DNA of 50,657 nt from the NCBI GenBank assembly GCA_937873655.1, contig CALMYQ010000214.1:1-50657 (forward strand), in the 5' to 3' direction. This DNA comes from an uncultured Lewinella sp. (lineage in GTDB: Bacteria; Bacteroidota; Bacteroidia; Chitinophagales; Saprospiraceae). The translations under genes were made by a program, and so were the position numbers. The notes beneath the pieces were generated by a model. The model saw nothing but the letters and a program-made list of their open reading frames with translations, had not been told where the DNA came from and ran no database searches. The stretch's first letter is position 1, and the number at the start of each line of letters is the position of its first letter. Below are positions 1 through 8,266 of this stretch, one piece after another.

Positions 1-1038
1 GTCCTGATCATCGCCTGCCCCTGCGCGGCGGCCCTGAGCGTTCCTTTTACCCTGGGCAACAGCCTGACCTTGCTGGCGGGCAAGGGGATGTACATCAAAA
101 ATACCCAGGTGATCGAAAACCTGGTGAAGATCGATACCATTGTTTTTGATAAAACCGGTACCATCACCGACGGCCATTCCGCCCGGATATCCTATGAGGG
201 CGACCCCCTGAGCGAAGCGGAAAAAGCGGCGGTGCGGTCGGTGGCCTACCACTCCAGCCACCCCGTGAGCCAGAAGATCGCCTTGCTGTTGTCGGATCAC
301 CCGCTGACGGAAGTCACCGGTTTTGCGGAGGTGACCGGAACGGGCGTCAGCGGGGAGATCGGCGGGATGAAGGTGGCGATCGGGAAGAGTGAGAAAGGCG
401 GCGCCCAATTGACGGTGAACGGCCGGGAAAGGGGCCGCTTCCTGTTGCGCAACAGGTTCAGGGCCGGCCTGGAAGAACTGATTGCCGGCTGGCGGCAGCA
501 TTTCAGCATGCTGATTCTTTCAGGAGACGACGACCGGGAAAAAAGCAAGCTCCAGGGGCTTTTTGCCGAAGAGGAGATGCATTTCCGGCAGAGCCCGAAG
601 GATAAGCTGGATTTCATCAAACAGCGCCAGGCGGAAGGCCGCAGGGTGATGATGATCGGCGATGGGCTGAACGACGCCGGCGCGCTCAAGCAGAGCAATG
701 TGGGCCTGGTGATCTCCGAGAATACCAACAACTTCACCCCGGCCTGCGACGCCATCCTCGATGCGCGGCAATTTACCTATCTCCCACAATTGATGACATT
801 TATTAAATGGAGCATGCGGATGGTATATGGAGCTTATCTGCTGGCTTTGGGATATAATATCGCGGGGATGAGCTTTGCGGTTCAGGGAGTGCTCTCGCCG
901 GTGGTGGCGGCCATCCTGATGCCGTTGAGCTCGCTGACGATCGTCCTGTTCGGAATCAGCTCTACCCGGTTGCTGGCGGGGCGGTACCTGACAAAAATCA
1001 CCCCCCCCCGTGATGATTCTCACCTGACAGAAAAATAG
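1..1038 (+). CDS. ccoI: Cation-translocating P-type ATPase, CcoI/FixI-like (5' end outside window)
   Basis: The reading frame is open from base 1, so the N-terminus (metal-binding domain and first membrane helices) lies outside the window; 345 codons remain. The membrane metal-binding motif CPC is at nt 16-24, the phosphorylation motif DKTGT at nt 148-162, an SHP motif near nt 256 and the hinge GDGLND at nt 658-675. Two C-terminal membrane helices follow. CPC marks a P1B heavy-metal ATPase. The immediate neighbours ccoS and ccoNO identify it as the copper exporter/loader for cbb3 oxidase (CcoI) rather than a general CopA. A run of nine C (1001-1009) lies in the last codons; slippage there would change only the final residues. 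Confidence 0.9.
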   Translation, partial: VLIIACPCAAALSVPFTLGNSLTLLAGKGMYIKNTQVIENLVKIDTIVFDKTGTITDGHSARISYEGDPLSEAEKAAVRSVAYHSSHPVSQKIALLLSDHPLTEVTGFAEVTGTGVSGEIGGMKVAIGKSEKGGAQLTVNGRERGRFLLRNRFRAGLEELIAGWRQHFSMLILSGDDDREKSKLQGLFAEEEMHFRQSPKDKLDFIKQRQAEGRRVMMIGDGLNDAGALKQSNVGLVISENTNNFTPACDAILDARQFTYLPQLMTFIKWSMRMVYGAYLLALGYNIAGMSFAVQGVLSPVVAAILMPLSSLTIVLFGISSTRLLAGRYLTKITPPRDDSHLTEK

Positions 1039-1072
1039 GCCCAGCTACCTTGCGCTCAAATTCGGATTTACG

Positions 1073-1228
1073 ATGAAAATAATCTTCTTTTTGATCATTC
1101 TGAGCTTGCTGATCGCGCTGGGTTTCCTGGCGGCTTTCATCTGGGCGGTCCGCTCGGGGCAATACGATGATGATTATACGCCATCGGTCAGGATTTTATT
1201 CGATGACAAAAAAACGGACAGCGAATAA
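1073..1228 (+). CDS. ccoS: cbb3-type cytochrome oxidase assembly protein CcoS
   Basis: A 51-residue protein. It has one N-terminal membrane helix (about residues 3-25) followed by the typical CcoS tail: a WAVRSGQYDD segment, then a short acidic/basic end containing RILFDDK. In other bacteria CcoS is needed for heme b and copper incorporation into CcoN. It lies 34 bp after ccoI and 69 bp before ccoNO in the same direction, matching the usual ccoI-ccoS order. The small size, single helix and position make the call reliable. Confidence 0.88.
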   Translation: MKIIFFLIILSLLIALGFLAAFIWAVRSGQYDDDYTPSVRILFDDKKTDSE

Positions 1229-1297
1229 CCGGTCTTGGAGCCGGTTTCCGGCCAACTGACGGTAATCTTCGAGAACCCATTTTAAATCACATTAATT

Positions 1298-3430
1298 ATG
1301 TCAAGGATCGAACAATTCAGTTACGACAACGCCATTGTAAAAAAGTTCGCCTACGCGACTGCGTTGTGGGGCGTGGTCGGTATGTTGGTCGGTTTGTGGG
1401 CCGCGATCGAGTTGATCTGGCCGGCAGCAAACCTGAACACGGCCATGACGACTTTCGGCCGCATCCGTCCGCTGCACACCAATGCCGCCATTTTTGCCTT
1501 TGTGGGTAACGGCATTTTCATGGGGGTCTATTATTCCCTCCAACGGTTGCTGAAAGCCCGGATGTTCAGCGATCTGCTGAGCAATATCCACTTCTGGGGC
1601 TGGCAGCTGATCATTGTAGCAGCCGCGGTGACCCTGCCGCTGGGCATTACCTCCGCCCACGAATACGCCGAACTGGAATGGCCGATTGACATCGCCATTG
1701 CGCTGGTTTGGGTGGTATTCGGCCTGAATATGTTCGGCACTATACTCAAAAGGAGAGAACAGCACCTGTATGTGGCCATCTGGTTCTATATCGCGACCTG
1801 GGTGACGGTCACCATGCTGCACATCGGCAACAACATCGAACTGCCGGTCAGCTTCCTGAAAAGTTACCCGGTTTTTGCGGGTGTACAGGACGCGCTGGTG
1901 CAGTGGTGGTACGGCCACAACGCAGTGGCATTCTTCCTCACTACGCCTTACCTCGGCCTGATGTACTACTTCCTGCCCAAAGCGGCAAACCGGCCGGTGT
2001 ACTCCTATAAATTGTCGATTATCCACTTCTGGGCGCTGATCTTCATTTATATCTGGGCAGGTCCGCACCACTTGCTGTACACTTCACTGCCGGATTGGGC
2101 GCAATCCCTGGGCATGGTGTTCTCCCTGATGCTGATCGCGCCGAGCTGGGGCGGTATGCTGAACGGTCTGCTCACCTTGCGGGGCGCCTGGGACCGCGTG
2201 CGTACGGACCCCGTGCTGAAGTTCATGGTAGTTGCCGTAACCGCTTACGGTATGGCGACCCTGGAAGGCCCGATGCTGTCGATCAAGTCGGTGAACGCCA
2301 TCAGCCACTACACGGACTGGACCATTGCCCACGTGCACATCGGCACCCTGGGTTGGAACGGGTTCCTGACCTTCGGCATCCTCTATTACCTGATCCCGCG
2401 GATGTTCAACACCAAGCTGTATTCCACCAAACTGGCCAATAACCACTTCTGGATCGGTACGCTGGGTATTCTGTTCTATGCCATTCCGCTGTACTGGGCC
2501 GGTTGGACCCAGAGCCTGATGTGGAAAGAATTCCTGCCGGAAGGCATCCTGAAATATACCAACTTCCTGGAAACGGTCACGCAGATCCTGCCGATGTACC
2601 GCATGCGGGCCCTGGGCGGCAGCCTTTACCTGGTGGGTGTGTTCATCATGATCTACAATATCATCAAGACGGTGAAAAGCGGTCAGTTTGTGGCCAATGA
2701 GCCTGCCGAGGCGCCGGCGCTGGAAGTTGCCGCGAAACACACCGGCGAACACTGGCACCGCTGGATCGAACGCCGTCCGGTACAGATGCTGGTCGTTTCC
2801 CTGATCGCAGTGATTATCGGCGGCCTGGTCGAAATTTTCCCGATGATGCTCGTCGACGATAACGTACCGAAGATCGAAGCCGTTCAACCTTATACGCCGC
2901 TCGAATTGCAGGGCCGCGACCTCTACATCCGGGAAGGCTGCCTGGGATGTCACTCCCAGATGGTCCGTCCGTTCCGGTCGGAAACAGCCAGGTACGGGGA
3001 TTATTCCAAATCCGGCGAATTCATCTACGACCGGCCCTTCCTCTGGGGCAGCAAACGCACGGGGCCTGACCTCCACCGCGAAGGCGGCCTGCGCAACGAC
3101 GCCTGGCATTTCAACCACATGTACGATCCGCGAAGCACCTCTCCGGGTTCGATCATGCCGCCGTACCCGTGGTTGTTCCGCCGCGACCTGGATGTGTCCA
3201 GTACGCCGGCCAAGATCAGGACCCTGCAGAAACTGGGCACCCCGTATCCGGAAGGTTACGACCAGCAGGCGATCGACGTCCTGCAAAAACAGGCCAAAGG
3301 CATCGCAGAGACCCTGCGGACCCAGGGCGTGGAACTGGAGGGCCTCGAAACCAAGGAGATCATTGCCCTGATCGCCTACCTGCAACGCCTGGGAACGGAT
3401 ATCAAACCCAAGCCGCAGGCCGGCCAATAG
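1298..3430 (+). CDS. ccoNO: Fused cbb3 cytochrome c oxidase subunits I and II (CcoN-CcoO)
   Basis: A 710-residue fusion. Residues 1-460 are the 12-helix CcoN core. Visible ligands are H60 (heme), H207, H257 and H258 (CuB set), H345 and H347 (heme set), and Y251, the likely cross-linked tyrosine; several of these match Pseudomonas CcoN numbering without gaps. A linker and one helix (about 495-518) lead into CcoO, with heme c motif CLGCH at 548-552 and a probable axial Met at 620 in GSIMPPYPW. It reduces O2 at low oxygen and pumps protons in the cytoplasmic membrane, with CcoO facing the periplasm. NO fusions are common in Bacteroidota. Confidence 0.96.
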   Translation: MSRIEQFSYDNAIVKKFAYATALWGVVGMLVGLWAAIELIWPAANLNTAMTTFGRIRPLHTNAAIFAFVGNGIFMGVYYSLQRLLKARMFSDLLSNIHFWGWQLIIVAAAVTLPLGITSAHEYAELEWPIDIAIALVWVVFGLNMFGTILKRREQHLYVAIWFYIATWVTVTMLHIGNNIELPVSFLKSYPVFAGVQDALVQWWYGHNAVAFFLTTPYLGLMYYFLPKAANRPVYSYKLSIIHFWALIFIYIWAGPHHLLYTSLPDWAQSLGMVFSLMLIAPSWGGMLNGLLTLRGAWDRVRTDPVLKFMVVAVTAYGMATLEGPMLSIKSVNAISHYTDWTIAHVHIGTLGWNGFLTFGILYYLIPRMFNTKLYSTKLANNHFWIGTLGILFYAIPLYWAGWTQSLMWKEFLPEGILKYTNFLETVTQILPMYRMRALGGSLYLVGVFIMIYNIIKTVKSGQFVANEPAEAPALEVAAKHTGEHWHRWIERRPVQMLVVSLIAVIIGGLVEIFPMMLVDDNVPKIEAVQPYTPLELQGRDLYIREGCLGCHSQMVRPFRSETARYGDYSKSGEFIYDRPFLWGSKRTGPDLHREGGLRNDAWHFNHMYDPRSTSPGSIMPPYPWLFRRDLDVSSTPAKIRTLQKLGTPYPEGYDQQAIDVLQKQAKGIAETLRTQGVELEGLETKEIIALIAYLQRLGTDIKPKPQAGQ

Positions 3431-3511
3431 TAAGGGCAACCCTTGCGGTTGTCCGGCAACCAAAAGCCGTAAAACCCGAATTGAACAGACAATAAATAAA
3501 AAGATAAGACC

Positions 3512-3691
3512 ATGTTCAAGCATATTCTAGCCAACGCCGGAAACATCAACTGGATGGCCATTTTTGCCTTGATCACTTTCTTTCTGCTTTTTGTGATCAG
3601 CGCGATCGCGATATTCGGCAAAAGCAAGAGCTACATCAACAAAATGTCGCATTTGCCGCTGGAAGACAATTTCAATAACACCGAAATCTGA
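3512..3691 (+). CDS. ccoQ: CcoQ-like small membrane subunit
   Basis: A 59-residue protein too short for a default ORF listing. A single membrane helix spans about residues 14-36, followed by a basic/polar cytoplasmic tail. It sits between ccoNO (81 bp upstream) and ccoP, whose ATG lies 6 bp beyond this stop. Position, size and topology fit CcoQ, the small stabilising subunit of cbb3 oxidase, although CcoQ sequences are poorly conserved and the assignment rests mainly on context. Confidence 0.7.
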   Translation: MFKHILANAGNINWMAIFALITFFLLFVISAIAIFGKSKSYINKMSHLPLEDNFNNTEI

Positions 3692-3697
3692 TTGGAT

Positions 3698-4666
3698 ATG
3701 AAAAATAAACGGTCAAAATATTTGATGGTATTGTTGCCGCTCCTGCAGGCGGCGTATGCCGGCGCCCAGGATGCTCAGGCCGCTGCCGCTGACGGCGGCG
3801 CCAAGTCGACCGGCGTTATGGAGTGGGCGCTGGATAATGTGGTGATCATTATAGGCGCCATGGTCATCGTCGGCGGTTTTGCAGCCATCACTTATGTCAA
3901 CAACATGCTGCTCCAGATCCAGAAGATCAGGCTGCTGCAGGAAATGGGCATTGAGGCCCTTGAGGAAGTCAAGCTCATTTCGCGCGAATCCTGGTTCAAA
4001 CGGATCTACAAGCGGATGACCAGGGTGGTGCCGGTAGACAAGGAAAAGGATGTCATGTTCCACCACGAATACGACGGCATCCGGGAGCTCGACAACGTGC
4101 TGCCCCCCTGGTGGGTTGCCCTGTTCTACATTACGATCGGGATTGCTGTGATCTATATCGGGTATTACCACGTATTCGGCAAAGGTATGACTTCCACCCA
4201 GGCTTACGAATACGAGGTCAAGGAAGCGGAACAGGCGGTGAACGCCTACCTCGCCACCAGAGCAGATCAGGTAGATGAGAATACCGTCGAAGCGTTGACC
4301 GATCCCAGCCAGATCGCCCTGGGGCAGAGCATCTTCCAGAACAAGTGCACCCCTTGCCACGGCCCCAACGGCGGCGGCAACACGATCGGGCCCAACCTGA
4401 CGGACCAATACTGGATCCACGGCGGCGGGATCAAGAATGTGTTCAGGACCATCAAATACGGCGTGCCGGAAAAGGGTATGATCTCCTGGCAGACGCAATT
4501 GACAGCTTCCGATATGCAGAAAGTAGCTAGTTTCGTTTGGTCGCTGCAGGGCAGTACGCCTACCGACCCCAAAGCGCCTCAAGGCGACCTTTGGCAGCCT
4601 GAAACCACTGACGCCCAGGCGGAAAATGTGGCACAGGATACCACTGCCGTTGCGCCGAATAACTGA
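3698..4666 (+). CDS. ccoP: cbb3 oxidase diheme-family subunit III (CcoP) with one heme c site
   Basis: The ATG at 3698 is preferred over an in-frame TTG at 3692; it gives 322 residues. A hydrophobic N-terminus (about 8-22) precedes a membrane helix (about 45-65), a second helix (about 138-158) and the CcoP signature LDNVLPPWW (131-139). The periplasmic cytochrome c domain has its only CxxCH motif at C217/C220/H221, with a probable distal Met261. Proteobacterial CcoP normally carries two hemes, so this is a monoheme form. It delivers electrons from soluble cytochrome c or quinol enzymes to CcoO/CcoN. The C-terminal tail is low-complexity and Ala/Asp/Thr-rich. Confidence 0.93.
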   Translation: MKNKRSKYLMVLLPLLQAAYAGAQDAQAAAADGGAKSTGVMEWALDNVVIIIGAMVIVGGFAAITYVNNMLLQIQKIRLLQEMGIEALEEVKLISRESWFKRIYKRMTRVVPVDKEKDVMFHHEYDGIRELDNVLPPWWVALFYITIGIAVIYIGYYHVFGKGMTSTQAYEYEVKEAEQAVNAYLATRADQVDENTVEALTDPSQIALGQSIFQNKCTPCHGPNGGGNTIGPNLTDQYWIHGGGIKNVFRTIKYGVPEKGMISWQTQLTASDMQKVASFVWSLQGSTPTDPKAPQGDLWQPETTDAQAENVAQDTTAVAPNN

Positions 4667-4675
4667 TGATTGATC

Positions 4676-6172
4676 ATGCAAGACGTAGAAAAATACAGGG
4701 ATAAGATCGCTACCGTTGATGAAACGGGCAAGCGCATCTGGATCTACCCTAAAAAACCGTCCGGGCGGTTTTACAACGCCAGGACCTACGTAAGCTGGGC
4801 CTTGCTGGCCGTTCTTTTTGGTTTGCCGTTCGTTCAGGTGAACGGCAAACCGTTCATCCTGTTCAACTTGCTGGAGCGGAATTTCATCCTTTTCGGCATT
4901 CACTTTACACCGCAGGACTTCCACCTTTTTGTCCTCGCCATGTTGACCCTGGTGGTCTTCATTGTCCTGTTTACCGTGGTGTACGGGCGGCTGTTTTGCG
5001 GGTGGGTATGTCCGCAGACCATCTTTATGGAAATGGTGTTCCGCAAGATCGAATACTGGATTGAGGGGGATGCCAATGCCCAGCGACGCCTCAATAACGG
5101 GCCCTGGACGACGGATAAAGCGATCAAAAAAACGGTTAAACAGGCTGTTTTTATCCTGATCTCCATCCTGATCGCCCACGTTTTCCTGAGTTATATCATC
5201 GGCGTGAAGCAGGTTTGGGAGATTGTCAGCCACTCGCCTTCCAACAATTGGGGCGGCTTCATCGCCATGGTTGCGTTCACCGGGGCCTTTTATTTCGTAT
5301 TTGCCCGCCTGCGCGAACAGGTGTGCACCACGATCTGCCCCTACGGCCGCCTTCAGGGCGTGCTGACCGATAAGAATACCATCCTGGTAACCTACGATTT
5401 TGTCAGGGGTGAACCCCGCGGCAAACTCGATAAGGGCAACCGGAAGGGCCCGGATCAGCCGCTGTCCGCCGGCAATCCGGTGCATAAGATCGCGGCGACG
5501 GTCGCGGAAGGCGTTTTCGACGCCACGCCCGAACCGGTAGAGGAAAGCCCCATCAAGATCAAAGGCGACTGTATCGACTGCAAACTCTGCGTTCAGGTTT
5601 GCCCGACCGGGATCGATATCCGCGACGGCGTCCAGCTTGAATGCGTACACTGTACCGCCTGCATCGATGCCTGCGACGAGATCATGGACAAGATCGACCG
5701 GCCGCGCGGATTGATCCGGTACGACAGCTTCAACGGGGTCGAATCCAAGCGGCGCAAGATCTTCACCGGCCGGGTGATCGCCTATACGATCGTGCTGGTT
5801 TTGCTGATCGCGGTGAACATCGTCCTGTTGTCCAACAGAGGGGTTATGGAAACGGTTGTGCTGCGCACGCCGGGCATGTTGTTCCAGAAAGTGGACGAGA
5901 CCCATATCAGCAACCTCTACAACTACCAGATCTTTAACAAGACCGAAGAGGACATGACCGTTGAACTGCGCCTGCGCGACAACGTGGGCAACATCCGCCT
6001 GGTAGGCGAAATGCCGGTGGTCAAAGCCAGCGAAATGACGGAAGGGGCCTTTTTCATCGATATGGAAACCAAAAAGCTGAAGGACCGCAGCAACAAGATC
6101 GTTGTGGAGGTCTGGGCGGACGGAAAGATAATCGATGAGGCCAGGACAAATTTCCTCGGTCCGATCAAATAA
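4676..6172 (+). CDS. ccoG: cbb3 oxidase accessory protein CcoG (polyferredoxin, FixG family)
   Basis: The ATG at 4676 gives 498 residues; a TTG at 4670 is possible. Several membrane helices surround the CGWVCPQTIFMEM motif, then two ferredoxin clusters (CIDCKLCVQVCPTG and CVHCTACIDACD), one more helix and a periplasmic FixG immunoglobulin-like C-terminal domain. CcoG is a membrane iron-sulfur protein reported in other bacteria to reduce Cu(II) for cbb3 copper loading. It starts 9 bp after ccoP and ends 11 bp before ccoH, so it is in the same operon. Confidence 0.94.
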   Translation: MQDVEKYRDKIATVDETGKRIWIYPKKPSGRFYNARTYVSWALLAVLFGLPFVQVNGKPFILFNLLERNFILFGIHFTPQDFHLFVLAMLTLVVFIVLFTVVYGRLFCGWVCPQTIFMEMVFRKIEYWIEGDANAQRRLNNGPWTTDKAIKKTVKQAVFILISILIAHVFLSYIIGVKQVWEIVSHSPSNNWGGFIAMVAFTGAFYFVFARLREQVCTTICPYGRLQGVLTDKNTILVTYDFVRGEPRGKLDKGNRKGPDQPLSAGNPVHKIAATVAEGVFDATPEPVEESPIKIKGDCIDCKLCVQVCPTGIDIRDGVQLECVHCTACIDACDEIMDKIDRPRGLIRYDSFNGVESKRRKIFTGRVIAYTIVLVLLIAVNIVLLSNRGVMETVVLRTPGMLFQKVDETHISNLYNYQIFNKTEEDMTVELRLRDNVGNIRLVGEMPVVKASEMTEGAFFIDMETKKLKDRSNKIVVEVWADGKIIDEARTNFLGPIK

Positions 6173-6183
6173 ATTCAGCAGCC

Positions 6184-6651
6184 ATGAAATTCAATTGGGG
6201 AACGGGTATATTTCTTTTTTACGGGATATTTGTAGCCGGGCTTTTTTACCAGGTGCTCAAATCCACGCATTATGACCACAGCCTGGTGGTTGACAATTAT
6301 TACGAAGAGGATCTGGCGTACCAGAACCGCTACGAGCAGCTCGCCAACAGTGCGGCCCTGAAGCAGAAACTGGATATCCGTTATCTGGAAAATGAAGAGG
6401 TGGTCCGGCTGACCTTCCCCAAAGACCTGGGAGCGATCAAAGGGACCATTCATTTTTACAGGGCCAACAACAAGGATCAGGATTTTTCGGTCTCCGTCCT
6501 GCCCAATGATGAACTGGTCATGGATATTCTGGACAAAGCTTTTCCCTCGGCGGGCAGGTGGACCATAGAGGTGTCCTGGGAGGCCGCCGGAAAGCAATAC
6601 TACGACGAGCAGGCTGTCGATATTTCGGAGCTTGAAGCCATGAAGAAGTAA
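6184..6651 (+). CDS. ccoH: cbb3 oxidase assembly protein CcoH (FixH family)
   Basis: A 155-residue protein. It has one N-terminal membrane anchor (about 7-27) and a periplasmic beta-rich domain. Features of the FixH family are visible: the helix followed by a YDHSLVVDNYYEEDLAYQ stretch, and a later GRWTIEVSW segment. It helps assemble and stabilise the oxidase. It starts 11 bp after ccoG and is followed 18 bp later by the small membrane protein at 6670. This is the normal ccoG-ccoH order. Confidence 0.85.
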   Translation: MKFNWGTGIFLFYGIFVAGLFYQVLKSTHYDHSLVVDNYYEEDLAYQNRYEQLANSAALKQKLDIRYLENEEVVRLTFPKDLGAIKGTIHFYRANNKDQDFSVSVLPNDELVMDILDKAFPSAGRWTIEVSWEAAGKQYYDEQAVDISELEAMKK

Positions 6652-6669
6652 TAATTTAAAATTCATACC

Positions 6670-7365
6670 GTGTTCTGGACCGCATTTACCATCGGACTTT
6701 TGGGCAGCCTGCACTGCGTAGGCATGTGCGGCCCCATTGCCTGTGCGCTACCCGCGGGTGAGCAAAGCCCGTGGAAGACGGCCGGAAACCTGTTGCTGTA
6801 TAATTCCGGCAGGATTGCGACCTACATTTTCCTGGGTCTGCTGATCGGGGTGCTGGGCAAAGGGTTGTTCATGGCCGGCCTGCAGCGGTGGTTGTCCATC
6901 GGCGCCGGCGCCTTTCTGCTGGTCGTTGTTCTTTTTTCCATTCCTGTAGAAAACAAACTGCTCCAATCTCCCTGGACGGGCAGGTTCTACATCTACCTCA
7001 AACAGCGGCTGGCCAGGTTGTTGCACGGCAGCGGCGCCGCTCATTTCCTGCAGGTCGGCATCCTGAACGGATTCCTGCCCTGCGGCCTGGTGTATATGGC
7101 GTTTCTGGGCGCCCTGAGTGCGGGAAGCATCGCCGGCGGGGCCCTGTATATGCTGCTGTTCGGCCTGGGTACGATCCCGCTCATGTTCAGCGCCGCATTG
7201 GCCGGCCGCCGCCTTGGTATTCGTTTCCAGCACAAACTCCGCAAGTTCTACCCGGTTTTCCTGACCGGCCTCGCCCTGCTGTTCATCCTTCGCGGCTTGC
7301 AGTTCGACCTGCCCCGAGGCTTCACTTTCTGGGAGGCGATACAGAACACGCCTATGTGCCATTGA
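6670..7365 (+). CDS. TauE/SafE or UreH-like six-helix membrane protein, cco-operon type
   Basis: A 231-residue hydrophobic protein with about six helices, beginning with a GTG codon at 6670. The first helix contains SLHCVGMCGP, the Cys-containing signature of the UreH/DsbD-like transmembrane family often annotated as sulfite exporter TauE/SafE. A PCGLVYMAFLGAL motif opens the second half. Genes of this type commonly close cco operons in Bacteroidota; a role in metal or thiol handling for oxidase assembly is inferred, and no substrate can be read from the sequence. It is the last plus-strand gene before the 48-bp repeat array, whose first degenerate unit begins at its stop codon. Confidence 0.8.
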   Translation: MFWTAFTIGLLGSLHCVGMCGPIACALPAGEQSPWKTAGNLLLYNSGRIATYIFLGLLIGVLGKGLFMAGLQRWLSIGAGAFLLVVVLFSIPVENKLLQSPWTGRFYIYLKQRLARLLHGSGAAHFLQVGILNGFLPCGLVYMAFLGALSAGSIAGGALYMLLFGLGTIPLMFSAALAGRRLGIRFQHKLRKFYPVFLTGLALLFILRGLQFDLPRGFTFWEAIQNTPMCH

Positions 7366-7610
7366 TCGGTAGCGACGCAATTTTTTGCGTCGCCCAACAC
7401 ATTTAGTAAGTCGTAAGTAGCGACGTAAAATCTTGCGTCGCCCTGCTCATTCAGCAAGTCGTAAGTAGCGACGTAAAATCTTGCGTCGCCCTGTTCATTC
7501 AGCAAGTCGTAAGTAGCGAAGTAAAATCTTGCGTCGCCCTGCTCATTCAGCAAGTCGTAAGTAGCGAAGTAAAATCTTGCGTCGCCCTGCTCATTCAGCA
7601 AGTCCGTAAG
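7363..7610. repeat. 48-bp direct tandem repeat array with a palindromic core
   Basis: Units begin at 7363 (diverged), 7411, 7459, 7507 and 7555, with a sixth starting at 7603 and breaking off. Spacing is exactly 48 bp. Each unit holds an imperfect inverted repeat: GTAGCGACGTAAAA followed by TCTTGCGTCGCC, with GCGAAG replacing GCGACG in two copies. The core is the same palindrome dispersed elsewhere in the window (24414, 27893, 40754, 48924). Because 48 is a multiple of three, the minus strand translates into a 16-residue repeat with no other protein-like character. The array fills the gap between the convergent genes ending at 7365 and 7687. Downstream (7636-7680) is a run of CAATGAAA-like units, giving 7366-7686 no coding content. 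Confidence 0.95.
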
Positions 7611-7686
7611 TGGGGAAAAGGCAATTTTTCGACATCACAACGGACGCCAACAATGAAACAATGCAACAATGAACCAATGAACCCCC

Positions 7687-8133
7687 TCAACTCAATCCAA
7701 GGGGCTCATCCCGGTAGGCGTAATTCATCAGGTCATATGGCGTGATGATGCCGGTCAGTTGCTTGTTTTTGTCCACTACGGGCAGGCAATGGAATAGGTT
7801 TTCCCGCAGGATGCCGGCCGCAAAGTCGAGGGTGTCGTCCTGAGAAACGGTGACTACGGGGCGGGTCATTACCTCGGACGCCAGGATGGAGTGCATCACA
7901 TAGAAATTGGAATCTTTGCTGGACTTGTTTTTGAAAAGCGTGAAATGGTGTTCCAGCTTGTTGAAGTCACCCTTGCTGATGATGCCTTCCACTTTACCGT
8001 TGCGGACAACCGGGATATGGTGGATCGGGTTGGATTTGAAAATGACCGCTACTTTCTCCATGAGGTCATCGGGAGAAACGGTCACGACGCCGGTGGTCAT
8101 GATTTCTGCGACCTTGATAAACTTGTTGAACAT
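7687..8133 (-). CDS. Tandem CBS-domain protein
   Basis: A 148-residue stand-alone CBS pair: CBS1 about residues 8-62 (AEIMTTGVVTVSPDD, then HHIPVVRNGKVEGIISKGD) and CBS2 about 84-140 (SEVMTRPVVTVSQDD, then HCLPVVDKNKQLTGIIT). Such Bateman modules bind adenine nucleotides and report energy state. No catalytic domain is attached. It lies between the cbb3 operon and the stress-protein/FixL-like genes, so a regulatory role in energy or oxygen limitation is plausible but inferred. The next gene upstream on this strand is 133 bp away. Confidence 0.88.
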   Translation of the reverse strand: MFNKFIKVAEIMTTGVVTVSPDDLMEKVAVIFKSNPIHHIPVVRNGKVEGIISKGDFNKLEHHFTLFKNKSSKDSNFYVMHSILASEVMTRPVVTVSQDDTLDFAAGILRENLFHCLPVVDKNKQLTGIITPYDLMNYAYRDEPLGLS

Positions 8134-8266
8134 GGCAGGAGATTTTGAGGTTAAACGAATCAGAATGGATCAGACACCCGACAGGTCAACACCTACGACG
8201 GTTTTGTGAAATCGCATAACGGTACCTTTTAAACGGTTATCCGATCTCTGGATTTCGCGCGGCTAA

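Noticed and set aside
1001..1009. Nine-C tract near the end of ccoI as a phase-variation switch
   Set aside because: Slippage would change only the last few residues, so an on/off effect is unlikely.
2084..3523. Long minus-strand frame opposite ccoNO, and similar long antisense frames opposite ccoP/ccoG, susC and aspS
   Set aside because: These are shadows produced by the high-GC codon bias of the real genes; they are Arg/Gly/His/Gln-rich with no domains.
7248..7601. Minus-strand 117-residue frame of 16-residue repeats
   Set aside because: It is a translation of the 48-bp intergenic repeat and runs into the 3' end of the SafE-like gene; composition is not protein-like outside the repeat.
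7363..7610. CRISPR array
   Set aside because: The units are contiguous 48-bp repeats with no variable spacers and no cas genes are present.
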